Assembly (NCBI GenBank): GCA_017483605.1
Contig: JAFUWG010000048.1
Span: 62,001-126,000 of the forward strand
Direction of reading: 5' to 3'
Source of the DNA: Bacteroidaceae bacterium
GTDB taxonomy: Bacteria > Bacteroidota > Bacteroidia > Bacteroidales > Bacteroidaceae
DNA: 64,000 nucleotides
The first letter of the stretch is position 1, and each line of letters starts with the position of its first letter. The position numbers were made by a program, and so were the translations under genes. Shown piece after piece: positions 20,101-29,064 of this stretch. Below the pieces are notes generated by a model. The model saw only the letters and a program-made list of their open reading frames with translations, was not told the origin of the DNA and ran no database searches.

Positions 20101-20625
20101 TATATGTTCAAGAATGTGGCATCAGGCAAGTACATCTCTCACAACACCAACAACGTAGGCATATCGATGAAGACCATTGCCGAATCCAGCAAACCAGGCA
20201 CGACCGAATACTTCCAGTTGATGCCAGACCGAACGGACGTGACCATCGGCACTGGACGCAACAAGATAACCACTCACGGCTATTGGTTCACCTGGTACTA
20301 CGGTTCACAGAACAGAGCGATGACTGCAAATGACCTCGGCAAAGTGCTGAATACTGGCAACATCAATCAGGCAAGTTTCGACTACAGCGACTTCGCTACC
20401 CAACAGCAATGGATCATCTTTAGCGAAGATGAACTGGAAGCGTATGAAGCGGCTGCAGTGGCTGTAGGCATCCGTACCATCGCCGTGGACGACTCAACCA
20501 TGGATGGGTCAAAGACCGTTGTGGGCATCTACTCGACAGGCGGTGTACAACTGCACGAGACCCAAAAGGGCTTCAACATCATCAAGTACAGCGACGGAAC
20601 AAGTAAGAAAATTTATGTGAAATAG
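17140..20625 (+). CDS. Large secreted multidomain protein with zincin-like motif and T9SS-like C-terminus
   Basis: This 1161-residue protein has a signal peptide of about 19 residues (VWMNAQ). Two beta-sandwich, CBM-like regions follow (about 45-205; about 285-430, IQNPSFEDGFNKW...WIAVDNFRLYF). Helical FIVAR-like repeats (about 435-630, LKTAIDAAKLI) precede a fibronectin-III-like segment (about 640-720, RGVCWSTEHEPT, LKPATVYYVRPYV). A zincin-like motif HETGHGVGVGTHW has His806, Glu807, His810 and a further His817. A ricin-like stretch (about 930-1010) and a C-terminus of the T9SS signal type (GIYSTGGVQL...KIYVK) complete it. The third metal ligand is spaced one residue wider than in metzincins, so peptidase activity is a hypothesis. 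It is probably surface-anchored and shares a transcript with the GH28 gene 1 bp downstream. Confidence 0.7.
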   Translation: MKKVLLTLLMMSTAVWMNAQMDITRYYLSNYGFDEKFDYTADQWTTVKEEIKEVAGWTADLSAGYTIVGTYEFGFQGTYNTATVPAKGYDGEAGGGLAISTGWAQTFIFYQTVTLPAGTYTINVPTYNGSDRTAATSQVAWIPSSGTAVRSKITSYPIGEWTLDQITFTLTKTTTGKIQFGMKAASNGSANSAKLLVDYVQLLGENMTVDKSVLEATITSATTYYADGKGNGAADLKAAIDAAQSVVDDEGADLITVLEATQTLNDAIETFRSQNISEENPKDCTSYIQNPSFEDGFNKWTQTNLQTQTNSDFPKKAGGTYVEKWTGSGNVGNALVKQTLTNLPNGIYKLTVAAMNYSQSNTTKKNTGAYIFAGEEKETVYTPDDYSVKFTSISGDVEIGFVAENATGNWIAVDNFRLYFIGYVDAETVIAELNRIISEAEALQTSTMSRNASEELKTAIDAAKLINTESADADIQTASQNLRAAIAHAETSIAEYKTLQTLVATAEPLQTNMMSNATAATLKSALDAAKLISSASTDTEVQTATEALTAAIVDAQTSIAVYQALDEQIKEAEAGYDESKEGAADLKTEIDKAKAMLENAEAASEDVTNETDALAKALLAFHLANATAGTGTAPKVTETQTYVATGATEALVRATMTSGDLLERGVCWSTEHEPTVLDNRTTKSFSLKGTIFHIKGLKPATVYYVRPYVMNKTYTVAYGDELKIVTHPKGTCTWSWDEGAPTEAANARCRKAMEETIAYFNEWTGIKGFHLSGHYGAQTPTADCSYGGWMRIGPNASYQAIGTVLHETGHGVGVGTHWRWYNCSDTRERESKYGKWLGREANDVLHFLENYYGDEVYFTGDAVHGWGTTASGAKGNASISYDWLVNGADKDKHTELQYIGGMCILHGLFIDGLCPTDNDPNGIAGYTYNFDDSKKYYIMNKDAERGLGEGLVYQRAGTGVNWRPFLAHEEVNDSAAWYIEYNPTSGYYMFKNVASGKYISHNTNNVGISMKTIAESSKPGTTEYFQLMPDRTDVTIGTGRNKITTHGYWFTWYYGSQNRAMTANDLGKVLNTGNINQASFDYSDFATQQQWIIFSEDELEAYEAAAVAVGIRTIAVDDSTMDGSKTVVGIYSTGGVQLHETQKGFNIIKYSDGTSKKIYVK

Positions 20626-20626
20626 C

Positions 20627-21988
20627 ATGAAAAACAGACTCTTAACACTGATGGCATGTGCACTCCTGTGCATGCCATCTTTCGCCAAAAAGTCTGCCGA
20701 CCTCTGGCCCGACGGCACAGAGATTGGCGAGTGGTTCAGACAGACCGACCCTGTCAACGTCAACACACTGGGCAAGCAATACCGCATCACGGATTTCGGC
20801 GTGGTGAACGACGGACAGTTGCACACCGCCGAACTGCAGGCACTCATCGACAAGGTGGCGGCCGATGGGGGCGGTGTGGTGGTTGTGCCCGAAGGCACCT
20901 ACCTGACGGGAGCAATCTTCTTCAAGCAGGGCGTTCATCTGCATCTCTACGATGGCGGAACCCTGATGGGCAGCAACAATCCGAGCGACTACCCCATCTT
21001 GAAGACACGCATTGAAGGTGAAACCTGTCTCTACTACGCTGCCCTCATCAATGCGGACGGGCTGGATGGATTCACTATTTCGGGCAAGGGCACCATCGAC
21101 GGCAACGGCTACACCTTCTGGAAACACTTCTGGGAGCGTCGTTCGTGGAATCCCCGATGCACGAACAAGGACGAGCAACGCCCTCGATTGGTCTATGTGA
21201 GCAACTGCAAGAACGTGCAGATTGATGGCGTGAAACTCCAAAATTCGCCATTCTGGACCACGCACATTTATAACAGCGAGAACATCAAACTGTTGCGTCT
21301 GCACATTTATTCACCAGCCAAACCCGTGAAAGCCCCCAGCACCGATGCTATCGACCTCGACGTGGTGAAGAATGTGCTGGTGAAAGACTGCTACATGAGT
21401 GTGAACGACGATGCCGTAGCCATCAAGGGCGGCAAGGGGCCATACGCTGACTACTGGCGGACAAACTACGATGGCATAGACATCAACAAGTTCCCCGAAA
21501 TGGTGGGCGACGGAGGCAATGAGAACATCATCATCGAAGACTGCGAGTACGGCTTCTGCCACGGCTGTTTGACCTTGGGCAGCGAGTCGAACTATGACCA
21601 CAACATCATTCTGCGTCGCATCAAAGTAGATGAAGCAAACAACCTGCTGTGGCTGAAGATGCGTCCAGACACACCTCAACGGTATGAATACGTTACGGTT
21701 GAAGATATCGAGGGCAACGGCAAAAACTTCATTCTGGTTGCTCCGTGGACACAGTTTTACGATCTAAAAGGCAGAGAGAGCGTCCCCATGTCCTACTCTG
21801 ACCACATTTCGATGCGGAACATCACTTTCGATTGCAACGCTTTTTTCAACGTGAAACAACAGGAAGACCAGTACCATCTTAGCAACTTCACCTTTGAAAA
21901 CTTGACAATTCGTGCCAAGAATACCGATTTCCACACAGAATATGTGGAAAATTTCACCGTGAAGAACGTGAAAGCCGAAAAAAAGTGA
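20627..21988 (+). CDS. Glycoside hydrolase family 28 (polygalacturonase-like)
   Basis: This 453-residue secreted enzyme has a signal peptide MKNRLLTLMACALLCMPSFA. It opens with the usual pectate-enzyme N-terminus ITDFGVVNDGQ...LQALIDKVAADGGGVVVVPEGTY. The right-handed beta-helix carries GH28 active-site motifs: STDAIDLD near 238 (NTD motif, Asn replaced by Ser), NDDAVAIKGG near 260, CHGCLTLGSES (exo-type GHGxxxIGSE variant) and RRIKVDE. It is expected to hydrolyse galacturonan or rhamnogalacturonan in the periplasm or outside the cell. The start codon is 1 bp after the preceding stop, implying translational coupling. The exact substrate cannot be read from the motifs. Confidence 0.9.
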   Translation: MKNRLLTLMACALLCMPSFAKKSADLWPDGTEIGEWFRQTDPVNVNTLGKQYRITDFGVVNDGQLHTAELQALIDKVAADGGGVVVVPEGTYLTGAIFFKQGVHLHLYDGGTLMGSNNPSDYPILKTRIEGETCLYYAALINADGLDGFTISGKGTIDGNGYTFWKHFWERRSWNPRCTNKDEQRPRLVYVSNCKNVQIDGVKLQNSPFWTTHIYNSENIKLLRLHIYSPAKPVKAPSTDAIDLDVVKNVLVKDCYMSVNDDAVAIKGGKGPYADYWRTNYDGIDINKFPEMVGDGGNENIIIEDCEYGFCHGCLTLGSESNYDHNIILRRIKVDEANNLLWLKMRPDTPQRYEYVTVEDIEGNGKNFILVAPWTQFYDLKGRESVPMSYSDHISMRNITFDCNAFFNVKQQEDQYHLSNFTFENLTIRAKNTDFHTEYVENFTVKNVKAEKK

Positions 21989-21996
21989 TAACTTTG
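21989..21996 (+). promoter_or_regulatory. Bacteroidetes promoter (TAACTTTG) for the AspT-like gene
   Basis: TAACTTTG fits TAnnTTTG exactly and begins at the base after the GH28 stop codon, 38 bp before the next start. It separates the transporter pair from the GH28 unit. Confidence 0.7.
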
Positions 21997-22026
21997 TACT
22001 CCGAAAAAAAATGATAACATCACAAT

Positions 22027-23736
22027 ATGGATTGGTTGATTGAACTGTTTACAGCAGGGGGTGGCGTTGCACACACAGTGATTCTGTACGCACTGGTCAT
22101 CTCTTTAGGTGTCTTTCTTGGCAACAGAATCAAGTTTGGCAGCGTTTCACTGGGTGTGACGTGGATTCTCTTTGTCGGCATTTTGGCGGGTGACCTGCTC
22201 ATGCGTGGCGGCATCAAAGAGAATACGGCTGTGCTCAATTTCATTCAAGACTTCGGACTCATTCTGTTCGTGTTCAGCATCGGTCTGCAGGTCGGTCCAT
22301 CGTTCTTCACTTCGCTGAAACAGGGCGGTTTGAAAGCAAACGGGGTGGCAGCAGGCATTGTGGCACTGAACATCGCAGTGATGCTCGTGCTTTATTACGC
22401 TCTTAGAAATATCATCCCTGCCGCCAACAACCTGCCGATGATGGTCGGCACACTCTGTGGAGCGGTGACGAACACTCCCGGACTTGGTGCCGCCAATGCC
22501 GCATTGGAACAAATCAACCAGATTCATCCGTTTGTAGGCGGTGTGCCCGTGATTGCCAACGGTTATGCCTGTGCCTACCCTCTCGGCGTGGTGGGCATCA
22601 TCGGCAGCATCATCCTTATCCGCTATCTTTTCAAGGTCAACTTCAAGACAGAAGAAGAGCATTTCAACAAGAGGAACAACAATGAAGCCATCAAGCCACA
22701 CTTGATGACGGTGAACGTCTTCAACCCTGCCATCTCAGGGAAGACCATCCTGCAAGTGAGAGGGTTCATCGGACGCGATTTCGTCTGCTCTCGTATGCTC
22801 CACAATGGGCACGTCATTGTTCCCAACAAGGAGACCCTGTTGAATGTTGATGACAAACTCTACATTGTTTGTGCCGAAGAAGATGCCGATGCAATTGTGG
22901 CATTCATTGGCCCTGTAGTCGAGGTGGAATGGGACAAGCAAGATGTGCCTATGGCTTCACGAAAACACACAGTGACCAAAGATAGCATCAACGGAAAGAC
23001 GCTCGGAAGTCTGCACCCAAGTTCGATGTACGGCGTGAATGTTACCCGTCTTTATCGTTCTGGTATTGAACTATTTGCAAGCCCGAGCGTGATTCTTCAG
23101 GTGGGCGACATCCTTACTGTGGTTGGTCCCGAGGATGCCGTTGACCGTTTTGCTAACAAGATTGGCGACAAGAAGCAGCAACTTGACAAGCCCAACCTCC
23201 TGACCCTCTTTGTGGGCATCTTGGTCGGTATCATCTTCGGTATGCTACCCATCAACATTCCTGGCATGTCCATGCCAGTGAAACTCGGTTTGGCAGGTGG
23301 TCCGCTCATCATTGCCATCCTGCTGGGTCGCTTTGGCTACAAACTGAAACTGGTGGCATACACCACCAACTCCGCTTCGTTGATGATACGAGACATAGGT
23401 CTGGTTCTCTTCCTTGCCAGCGTGGGCATCAAGGCAGGTGGGAACTTCGTCGATACCGTGCTGAATGGCGGTATCCACTATGTGTGGATGGGCTTCCTCA
23501 TCACCGTCATTCCACTGGTCATCATGGGCATCTTTGCCCGCATCAAATGGAAGATGAACTACTTCCTCATCATGGGTATCATAAGTGGTGCCACGACCGA
23601 CCCACCAGCATTGGCATTCAGCACTGCAACAGCCAACAACGGCATCCCATCGGTGGGCTATTCGACCGTTTATCCGCTGTCCATGTTCCTCCGAATCATC
23701 ACTGCGCAAGTCATCATCTTACTCTTATGCAGTTAA
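22027..23736 (+). CDS. AspT/YidE-type putative transporter with two RCK_C domains
   Basis: This 569-residue inner-membrane protein has the duplicated architecture of the aspartate:alanine antiporter (AspT/YbjL/YidE) family. An N-terminal membrane half (about 1-200) has [14 protein letters not shown]. Two TrkA-C/RCK_C domains follow in the centre (about 220-300, [36 protein letters not shown]; about 310-390, [30 protein letters not shown]). The C-terminal membrane half (about 395-569) contains [19 protein letters not shown] and [13 protein letters not shown]. The substrate is unknown; members exchange small carboxylates or amino acids. It overlaps the next gene by 10 bp. Confidence 0.85.
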   Translation: MDWLIELFTAGGGVAHTVILYALVISLGVFLGNRIKFGSVSLGVTWILFVGILAGDLLMRGGIKENTAVLNFIQDFGLILFVFSIGLQVGPSFFTSLKQGGLKANGVAAGIVALNIAVMLVLYYALRNIIPAANNLPMMVGTLCGAVTNTPGLGAANAALEQINQIHPFVGGVPVIANGYACAYPLGVVGIIGSIILIRYLFKVNFKTEEEHFNKRNNNEAIKPHLMTVNVFNPAISGKTILQVRGFIGRDFVCSRMLHNGHVIVPNKETLLNVDDKLYIVCAEEDADAIVAFIGPVVEVEWDKQDVPMASRKHTVTKDSINGKTLGSLHPSSMYGVNVTRLYRSGIELFASPSVILQVGDILTVVGPEDAVDRFANKIGDKKQQLDKPNLLTLFVGILVGIIFGMLPINIPGMSMPVKLGLAGGPLIIAILLGRFGYKLKLVAYTTNSASLMIRDIGLVLFLASVGIKAGGNFVDTVLNGGIHYVWMGFLITVIPLVIMGIFARIKWKMNYFLIMGIISGATTDPPALAFSTATANNGIPSVGYSTVYPLSMFLRIITAQVIILLLCS

Positions 23737-24434
23737 ATATCAACGACATAACAGATGCACTCTTGCAGTCAGCAGACCTTCCTCTGTTGGCTGCATTTGT
23801 GCTTGGTGTACTGGTGGCACTCAATCCCTGCCAACTCGCCATCAGCGTGTCAGCATTGGCTTACGAGTACCGTAACGGCAAGGGGCTGACAGACGGCATC
23901 GTGTATGCCCTCGGCAGGACGGTCACCTACACCCTCTTAGGTTGGATAACCATGTGCCTGATTGGTGGAGGCAAGAACGTCGAAGGCCTGCAACAAGTCC
24001 TCTCGTGGGCAGAAATCGCCGTGCCTTACGTGCTGATTGCTTTAGGCATCTACCTCATCTACAGAGCCTTCCACCATCATCACCACGACGGGGAGAATTG
24101 CCACAACAGCGGAAAAATCATCAAACGTAACGGTCCGTTTGGCTCGTTGGTACTCGGCATGACTCTGGCACTCGCTTTTTGCCCCGAAAGTGCCATCTTC
24201 TATTTCGGCATGATGATTCCACTCAGCCTTTCGAGCCATGTGGGAGCCATCGTCCCGCTCGTGTTTGCCCTTGCCGCCAGCCTGCCCGTGGTCGTGATTG
24301 CATGGCTCATGAACAAAGCCGTGAATGGGGCGGAACGGCTAAGCCGAGGATTCGAACACTTCCAGCAATGGCTGAACGGGGTAACAGGAGTGCTTTTCGT
24401 CGCCATTGCCGTGCTCTTGCTGATAGAAAAATGA
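23727..24434 (+). CDS. DsbD/CcdA-like (ArsG-type) polytopic membrane protein
   Basis: This protein has 235 residues with about six membrane segments. The ATG at 23727 gives N-terminus [13 protein letters not shown] and overlaps the upstream stop; a longer in-frame opening upstream merely reads through the transporter gene. The first half has [18 protein letters not shown] and the second [16 protein letters not shown], the paired NPC/CPE loops of the LysE/DsbD superfamily in which CcdA and ArsG-type exporters fall. A His-rich loop [11 protein letters not shown] (about 113-123) with a Cys could bind metal. Thiol-electron transfer and small-molecule or metal export are both possible. The overlap with the AspT-like gene suggests shared expression. 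Confidence 0.65.
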   Translation: MQLNINDITDALLQSADLPLLAAFVLGVLVALNPCQLAISVSALAYEYRNGKGLTDGIVYALGRTVTYTLLGWITMCLIGGGKNVEGLQQVLSWAEIAVPYVLIALGIYLIYRAFHHHHHDGENCHNSGKIIKRNGPFGSLVLGMTLALAFCPESAIFYFGMMIPLSLSSHVGAIVPLVFALAASLPVVVIAWLMNKAVNGAERLSRGFEHFQQWLNGVTGVLFVAIAVLLLIEK

Positions 24435-24486
24435 GGAATTAAATACTTTTAATACAACAAAGTAGCAAAAAGTTATTTTTTTACAT

Positions 24487-24494
24487 TAACTTCG
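24487..24494 (+). promoter_or_regulatory. Possible promoter (TAACTTCG) upstream of the hendecad protein gene
   Basis: TAACTTCG is one mismatch from TAnnTTTG and lies after a T-rich run, 37 bp before the start at 24531. It is weaker than the other promoters in this window. Confidence 0.4.
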
Positions 24495-24530
24495 CACACA
24501 AAATTAAACAGACAGGACATTCAGACCAAC

Positions 24531-25322
24531 ATGACTGAAGAAGAAAGACAAGAAGAAGAAAGACAACACCGGCAGGACGAATATTCGGGCAGAAGTGCCG
24601 CCCAACTGGGGCGTGAACTGCTGCGACTCATTCTTGTACTCCTGTGGAAAATCCTCCTTTGGCTCATCCGAAAGTTCCTGAAAGGTGTGCTGTGGTGCAT
24701 CCGCACTGGCGAAAAAGGCTGGGACAGGCTCAATGCATGGTGGCACGACAACAATACCCAAGAAAAAGTCGCCAAGACCAAGGCGTGGCTGAAGATGGCA
24801 ACCCGAAAAGCGGGCGAATGGAGCATCATTGCCGGCAAAGCCATCCTAAAAGGCATCGCCATCGGAGCCCAAGCCACTTGGCACGGCATTAAAGTCGCCA
24901 TCCGAGCCACCTATCGAGGCATCATCATCGGCATCAAAGCCACCGTGCAAGGCATTATCCACCTGCGACCGACCATCAAGAAAATCGGCCAACTCATCGT
25001 CAAAGGTGCCAAAGGCTTCTGGGCATGGCTCAAGCGGTGCCGACGCGGCATGAAACTGTCACGCATCAGACGGAAACGAGCCTACGAAGCCTTCCGTCGC
25101 AACGGCGGTGTGAAAGGCATGATGATTGACACGACCCGAAGCATCAAGAACGGCATCCAGATGTTCATGGAAGAAGATCAGGAAGAGGCTGCCCCCGATG
25201 CCGTGACCGAGGACGACATCATGGAAGAAGCCCTGGAAGAAAGAGCCAACGAAGGCAGAAAGTCGGTACAAATTGGCAAGTCATTCCTCACGCGAGCCAA
25301 AGATTTCATGGATGTGGAATAA
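24531..25322 (+). CDS. Unrecognised basic membrane-associated protein with 11-residue repeats
   Basis: This 263-residue protein resembles no family I can name. A charged N-terminus (MTEEERQEEERQ) is followed by a hydrophobic helix (about 30-50, LILVLLWKILLWLI). A Trp-rich amphipathic region comes next. Residues 100-143 hold four 11-residue repeats of the pattern hydrophobic-x-x-K/R/Q-A-x-x-x-G-I-x (for example IGAQATWHGIK, VAIRATYRGII, IGIKATVQGII). A very basic stretch (KRCRRGMKLSRIRRKR, 168-183) and an acidic tail (MEEDQEEAAPD, DIMEEALEE) complete it. Such hendecads typically form long amphipathic helices that lie on membranes. It precedes the MscS-type gene by 22 bp, so a membrane-surface or channel-accessory role is plausible but unproven. 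Confidence 0.6.
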   Translation: MTEEERQEEERQHRQDEYSGRSAAQLGRELLRLILVLLWKILLWLIRKFLKGVLWCIRTGEKGWDRLNAWWHDNNTQEKVAKTKAWLKMATRKAGEWSIIAGKAILKGIAIGAQATWHGIKVAIRATYRGIIIGIKATVQGIIHLRPTIKKIGQLIVKGAKGFWAWLKRCRRGMKLSRIRRKRAYEAFRRNGGVKGMMIDTTRSIKNGIQMFMEEDQEEAAPDAVTEDDIMEEALEERANEGRKSVQIGKSFLTRAKDFMDVE

Positions 25323-25344
25323 ACGATTATCAACACAAGATAAA

Positions 25345-27888
25345 GTGAAAAAAGTACTCTTTACATTATTACTTCTGATGGCAGTGAGCCAGCAGAGCCA
25401 AGCGGTGCTGAAAGAACGTAACCTCAGCCAGACACTGCACGTGCTTCGTCTCGAACTCTACAACAAGTGGATGAAGCAGAAAGAAAAGATGAAGCAGATG
25501 GATGCCCGCCGAGAGGCGCAGCACGAAAAACTGGTTGACATCATGAAGCGGAGCGAGACAACCAGCCTCATCCTCTACTCTCAGGGACAAGACTTCACCT
25601 TCGACATGACCTACGCTTGTCAAGAGGCGACGACACTCTATCATGAGTTGAAGAACAACACGATGCCGTTTGACCAAATCAAGCGTTACATCGAGAATGA
25701 GATTGCCAGTTACGACAGCCTGATTTACTCCTTGGAGCAGATTCCGCCAGCCGTCGGCAAGGCAAAGGCTGACCGAGAGGAAAAAAGAAGCCAGAGGAAG
25801 GCACGTTTCGTCGAAGAAGGCAAAGAGAAGAACAAAAAGCCCTTCTCGCTTGACACCCAAGGCATTCAGGACCGGAAGATGTGTATCGTCTATGCCACCA
25901 CCCTGCGTAACAACATGAAGACCATCCTCAATCGCCTCGAAGAAGACAATCAGCATTATGTGGATTTGACCAACCGCGTGGAGAAGATGAACGCCTATGC
26001 CCAGAAAAAGTACACAGACTTGCAGCAAAGCATCTTCCTCAACCCTGGCTCCAACTACTTTACCCTCCTGTCACGCATCCCCATGCAGTGGAGGCGGACG
26101 CAGGAAGACTTCAACACCAAATACAAACCGCTGGAAGAGAAAGGCAGCAACGGTCAGTTCCGTCCATACATGTCGGAATGGCGAGGACCTATCGTGCTGT
26201 TTGTCAGCATCTTCATGCTTGTTTACATCTTCGGTGGTGCCGTGCTCAGCAATGTGCTGCTCCGCTGGCTGCTTCCGAAACGATTCCGCACAGAGAAGTT
26301 CCGTCAGAAACGACCCATGCTCATCATGGCACTTGCCGTGCTCATTTTCGCCATTGCCGTGATGATTGCCCGCACCTTCATCAGACACAACCTCATGCTG
26401 ATGGCGACCAGCCTGATGATTGAGATGGCATGGTTGATAGAAGCCATCTGCGTGTCGCTCATCATCCGCCTGAACGGCAGCCAAATCAAAGAAGCAGCCA
26501 AGACCTATGTCCCCTTCCTGCTGATGTCGCTCATCGTGATATGCTTCCGCATCATCTTGATTCCCAACACGCTGGTCAACCTCATCTTTCCCCCTATCCT
26601 GTTTATTTTCACCTTCTGGCAGGCCATCCGCATGAAGCAATGCCACAACAAGATACCGTCAAGCGACGAACTGTATTGCTCCATCTCCTTGCTCGCCATG
26701 TTGACGTCGTGCGTGCTCTCATGGATAGGTTTCACGCTGATGGCAGTACAAATCCTGGTGTGGTGGATGTTCCAGTTGGCAGCCATCGCCACCATCACCT
26801 GCTGCTACGACCTGATGGAGATGTACGAAACCCGATTCTTGGAGAAACGCATCAAGCGGGCATACGGCAACAGCCTGACCGACAGCGAGATTGAGTTCCG
26901 CATGAAGCGTGGCGATTTTGTCGACAAGACCTGGGTGTACGACTTTGTCAATCGCGCCCTGCTCCCCGTTTGTGCCGTATATTCCCTGCTGTTCAGCGTC
27001 TATATGGCGGCAGAGATTTTCGACTTGCGACACCTCTGCATGAGTTGGTTCCTCAAGACCCTCTCCGTCGATGGGCTCTTCTCCGCCTCTTTGTTCAAAC
27101 TCTGCCTGGTGGTGGCATTGTTCTTCATCTTCCAATATGTCAACTATCTGGTGCGTTCCGCCTGGTTCCGCTATCGCAGGAAGAAAGACGACAAAAACTT
27201 CAACGCCACCCTTGCCAAAAACCTCATCGCCATCGTCATCTGGGGCATCTACACCATCGTCGTCTTCCTCATGCTCGAAGTGCCCAGCAAGGGCATCGCC
27301 ATTGTGACCGGCGGCTTGTCCACGGGTTTGGGTTTCGCATCCAAGAGCCTGCTGGAGAACTTCTTCTACGGCATTTCCCTCATGACGGGTCGCGTGCGTG
27401 TGGGCGATTATATTGAATGTGACGGCATCACCGGCAAGGTGGAGAGCATCACCTACCAGAGCACCCAGATTACCACGCTCGACGGTAGCGTCGTCGCCAT
27501 CCTCAACTCCGAGTTGTTCGGCAAGCACTTCAAGAATTTGACCCGCAACCACCAGTACGAACTGCTCACCATCCCGTTCGGCGTGGCATACGGCACCAAC
27601 GTGGAGGAAGTTCGCCGCTTGATTGTCGAAGGAGTGCAGCCACTCTGTCAGAAGACGGCAGACGGCAGACACATCGTCAACCCCAAGAACCCCGTTTCCG
27701 TCATTTTTGCCGACTTCGGCGACAGCAGCGTTGACCTGAAATTGGTTGTTTGGGTGCTCGTTGACCAGAAAATCAGTTTCACCGCAAAAGCCAAGGAAAA
27801 GATTTATCAGGTGCTCAACGACAACCACATTGAGATTCCGTTCCCGCAACAGGATGTTTATATCAGAAGTTTGGCAAAAAATGAGTAG
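25345..27888 (+). CDS. Large MscS-family mechanosensitive channel
   Basis: The protein has 847 residues from a GTG start at 25345, chosen because it opens directly on a signal peptide (KKVLFTLLLLMAVSQQSQA). In-frame TTG/ATG options further upstream lie inside the preceding gene. A periplasmic coiled-coil region rich in K, E and Q (about 22-290) precedes several membrane helices (about 300-620). The MscS core is C-terminal: GLSTGLGFASKSLLENFFYG (pore helix TM3, about 665-685), VGDYIECDGITGKVESITYQST (beta domain) and ITTLDGSVVAILNSELF. It resembles the MscK/MscM-type large channels, which release solutes on osmotic downshock. Confidence 0.88.
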   Translation: MKKVLFTLLLLMAVSQQSQAVLKERNLSQTLHVLRLELYNKWMKQKEKMKQMDARREAQHEKLVDIMKRSETTSLILYSQGQDFTFDMTYACQEATTLYHELKNNTMPFDQIKRYIENEIASYDSLIYSLEQIPPAVGKAKADREEKRSQRKARFVEEGKEKNKKPFSLDTQGIQDRKMCIVYATTLRNNMKTILNRLEEDNQHYVDLTNRVEKMNAYAQKKYTDLQQSIFLNPGSNYFTLLSRIPMQWRRTQEDFNTKYKPLEEKGSNGQFRPYMSEWRGPIVLFVSIFMLVYIFGGAVLSNVLLRWLLPKRFRTEKFRQKRPMLIMALAVLIFAIAVMIARTFIRHNLMLMATSLMIEMAWLIEAICVSLIIRLNGSQIKEAAKTYVPFLLMSLIVICFRIILIPNTLVNLIFPPILFIFTFWQAIRMKQCHNKIPSSDELYCSISLLAMLTSCVLSWIGFTLMAVQILVWWMFQLAAIATITCCYDLMEMYETRFLEKRIKRAYGNSLTDSEIEFRMKRGDFVDKTWVYDFVNRALLPVCAVYSLLFSVYMAAEIFDLRHLCMSWFLKTLSVDGLFSASLFKLCLVVALFFIFQYVNYLVRSAWFRYRRKKDDKNFNATLAKNLIAIVIWGIYTIVVFLMLEVPSKGIAIVTGGLSTGLGFASKSLLENFFYGISLMTGRVRVGDYIECDGITGKVESITYQSTQITTLDGSVVAILNSELFGKHFKNLTRNHQYELLTIPFGVAYGTNVEEVRRLIVEGVQPLCQKTADGRHIVNPKNPVSVIFADFGDSSVDLKLVVWVLVDQKISFTAKAKEKIYQVLNDNHIEIPFPQQDVYIRSLAKNE

Positions 27889-27968
27889 AACGACCGTTAA
27901 AAATAAAAAAATAACACTCTTTTGATAAAAAAAACGCCATTCGTTGCTGACGAAACAAAAAAAAGTAT

Positions 27969-27976
27969 TACTTTTG
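27969..27976 (+). promoter_or_regulatory. Bacteroidetes promoter (TACTTTTG) for tonB
   Basis: TACTTTTG matches TAnnTTTG and lies 96 bp before the tonB start, leaving an untranslated leader of roughly 90 nt with no clear structure. The 27889-28071 gap holds nothing else recognisable. Confidence 0.7.
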
Positions 27977-28071
27977 TCTCCCAAACGATGAAATTGTGTG
28001 CCAGCCCCCTGCGGGAAGGTGACTTTTCAGCGTGTAAAAACAGTGAATTAACTAAAAAATAAATATAATCT

Positions 28072-28788
28072 ATGGAAGTAAAAAAATCAAAAAAAGCAGA
28101 TCTCGAGGGTCAGAAAGGCACCGGCCTGCTCATTGGCTACATTGTGGCATTGGCTGCAATGTTCGCTTGCTTCGAGTACACCACCCGCACGTATGAGGAG
28201 ACAGACCAAGTCTACTCCGTAGCAACATTCGTGTCAGAGGAGGAAGTCATTCCAATCACACAGCCTATCTTTGCGGCTGCTCCACCACCACCAGCAGAGA
28301 CTCCTGCCGTGGCTGAAATTCTTGACATCGTGGACAACAACCAGGACATCGAGGAAGAGAAGATTGAATCTACCGAGGACACTCACGAGGCTGTCAGCGG
28401 TCCATCGGCTCCCGTTTCTGGTCCTGTGATGGCTGGTCCTCCAGCGCCCGTGCAGGAAGAGAGCGACGAAGGTGAAATCTTCGAGGTGGTAGAACAGAAC
28501 CCATCCTTCCCAGGCGGCGACAAGGCACTCATGGCTTGGCTCACCAAAAACCTGAAGTACCCAGCATCTGCACAGGAGAACAACATCCAGGGCCGTGTGC
28601 TCGTGCAGTTCGTGGTGAACAAAGACGGTTCAATCGTTGACCCCAAGGTGCTCCGTGGTGCAGACCCCGCACTCGACAAGGAAGCCATGCGTGTGGTATC
28701 AGCCATGCCTAAGTGGACTCCTGGTAAGCAGCGTGGCAAGACTGTGCGTGTACGCTACACACTCCCTGTCACCTTCCGTCTCCAGTAA
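28072..28788 (+). CDS. tonB: Energy transducer TonB
   Basis: This 238-residue protein has a short cytoplasmic N-terminus (MEVKKSKKADLEG), one membrane helix (about 18-36) and a Pro/Glu-rich periplasmic spacer (PPPPAETPAVAEI, EEEKIESTEDTHE). The C-terminal TonB domain (about 140-238) shows FPGGDKALMAWLTKNLKYP, GRVLVQFVVNKDGSI, DKEAMRVVSAMPKWTPGKQ and VRYTLPVTF. It couples the ExbB/ExbD proton motor, encoded about 2.5-5 kb further on, to outer-membrane transporters such as the SusC proteins. It is a single-gene unit with its own promoter and terminator. Confidence 0.93.
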   Translation: MEVKKSKKADLEGQKGTGLLIGYIVALAAMFACFEYTTRTYEETDQVYSVATFVSEEEVIPITQPIFAAAPPPPAETPAVAEILDIVDNNQDIEEEKIESTEDTHEAVSGPSAPVSGPVMAGPPAPVQEESDEGEIFEVVEQNPSFPGGDKALMAWLTKNLKYPASAQENNIQGRVLVQFVVNKDGSIVDPKVLRGADPALDKEAMRVVSAMPKWTPGKQRGKTVRVRYTLPVTFRLQ

Positions 28789-28851
28789 TAAGACATTCTG
28801 ACGAAGAGACCTCCGAGTCTCACACAGGACAGACCGGTCCTGATAAAGCAC

Positions 28852-28886
28852 ATGCCGCACAACACTCACATTGTGCGGCATTTTTT
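28852..28886 (+). terminator. Intrinsic terminator of tonB
   Basis: An 11-bp stem, ATGCCGCACAA (28852-28862) with TTGTGCGGCAT (28871-28881), has an 8-nt loop and a T run to 28886. It ends 63 bp before repeat copy 2. Confidence 0.92.
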
Positions 28887-28949
28887 AACCACCCAACGCA
28901 GGCTGTCACCTCACGACAGGAACACCTCCGAGACGGAAATGCCCGAAGT

Positions 28950-29064
28950 GTTCTTAAAACTAAACTTAGATTTTATAAAATCAAACTTAAATTTTATAAA
29001 ATTGAACTTAAATTTATATAAATCTAACTTGGATTTTATAAAATCTAAGTTTAATTTTAAGAAC
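28950..29064 (+). repeat. 21-bp-periodic palindromic intergenic repeat, copy 2
   Basis: The element has the same structure as copy 1: GTTCTTAAAACTAAACTTAG at the left, its near-complement CTAAGTTTAATTTTAAGAAC at the right, and four 21-bp units between. Orientation is plus. It differs from copies 3 and 4 (read in the same sense) at only a few positions. The flanks just outside also pair (CCCGA at 28942-28946 with TCTCGGG at 29066-29072, one mismatch inside), extending the possible hairpin. The frame crossing it on the plus strand has no start signal of its own and is not considered a gene. Confidence 0.92.

Noticed and set aside
26719-27984. 421-codon minus-strand open frame
   Set aside because: Antisense to the MscS core domain; its composition (H, D, E, V) is typical of a shadow frame.
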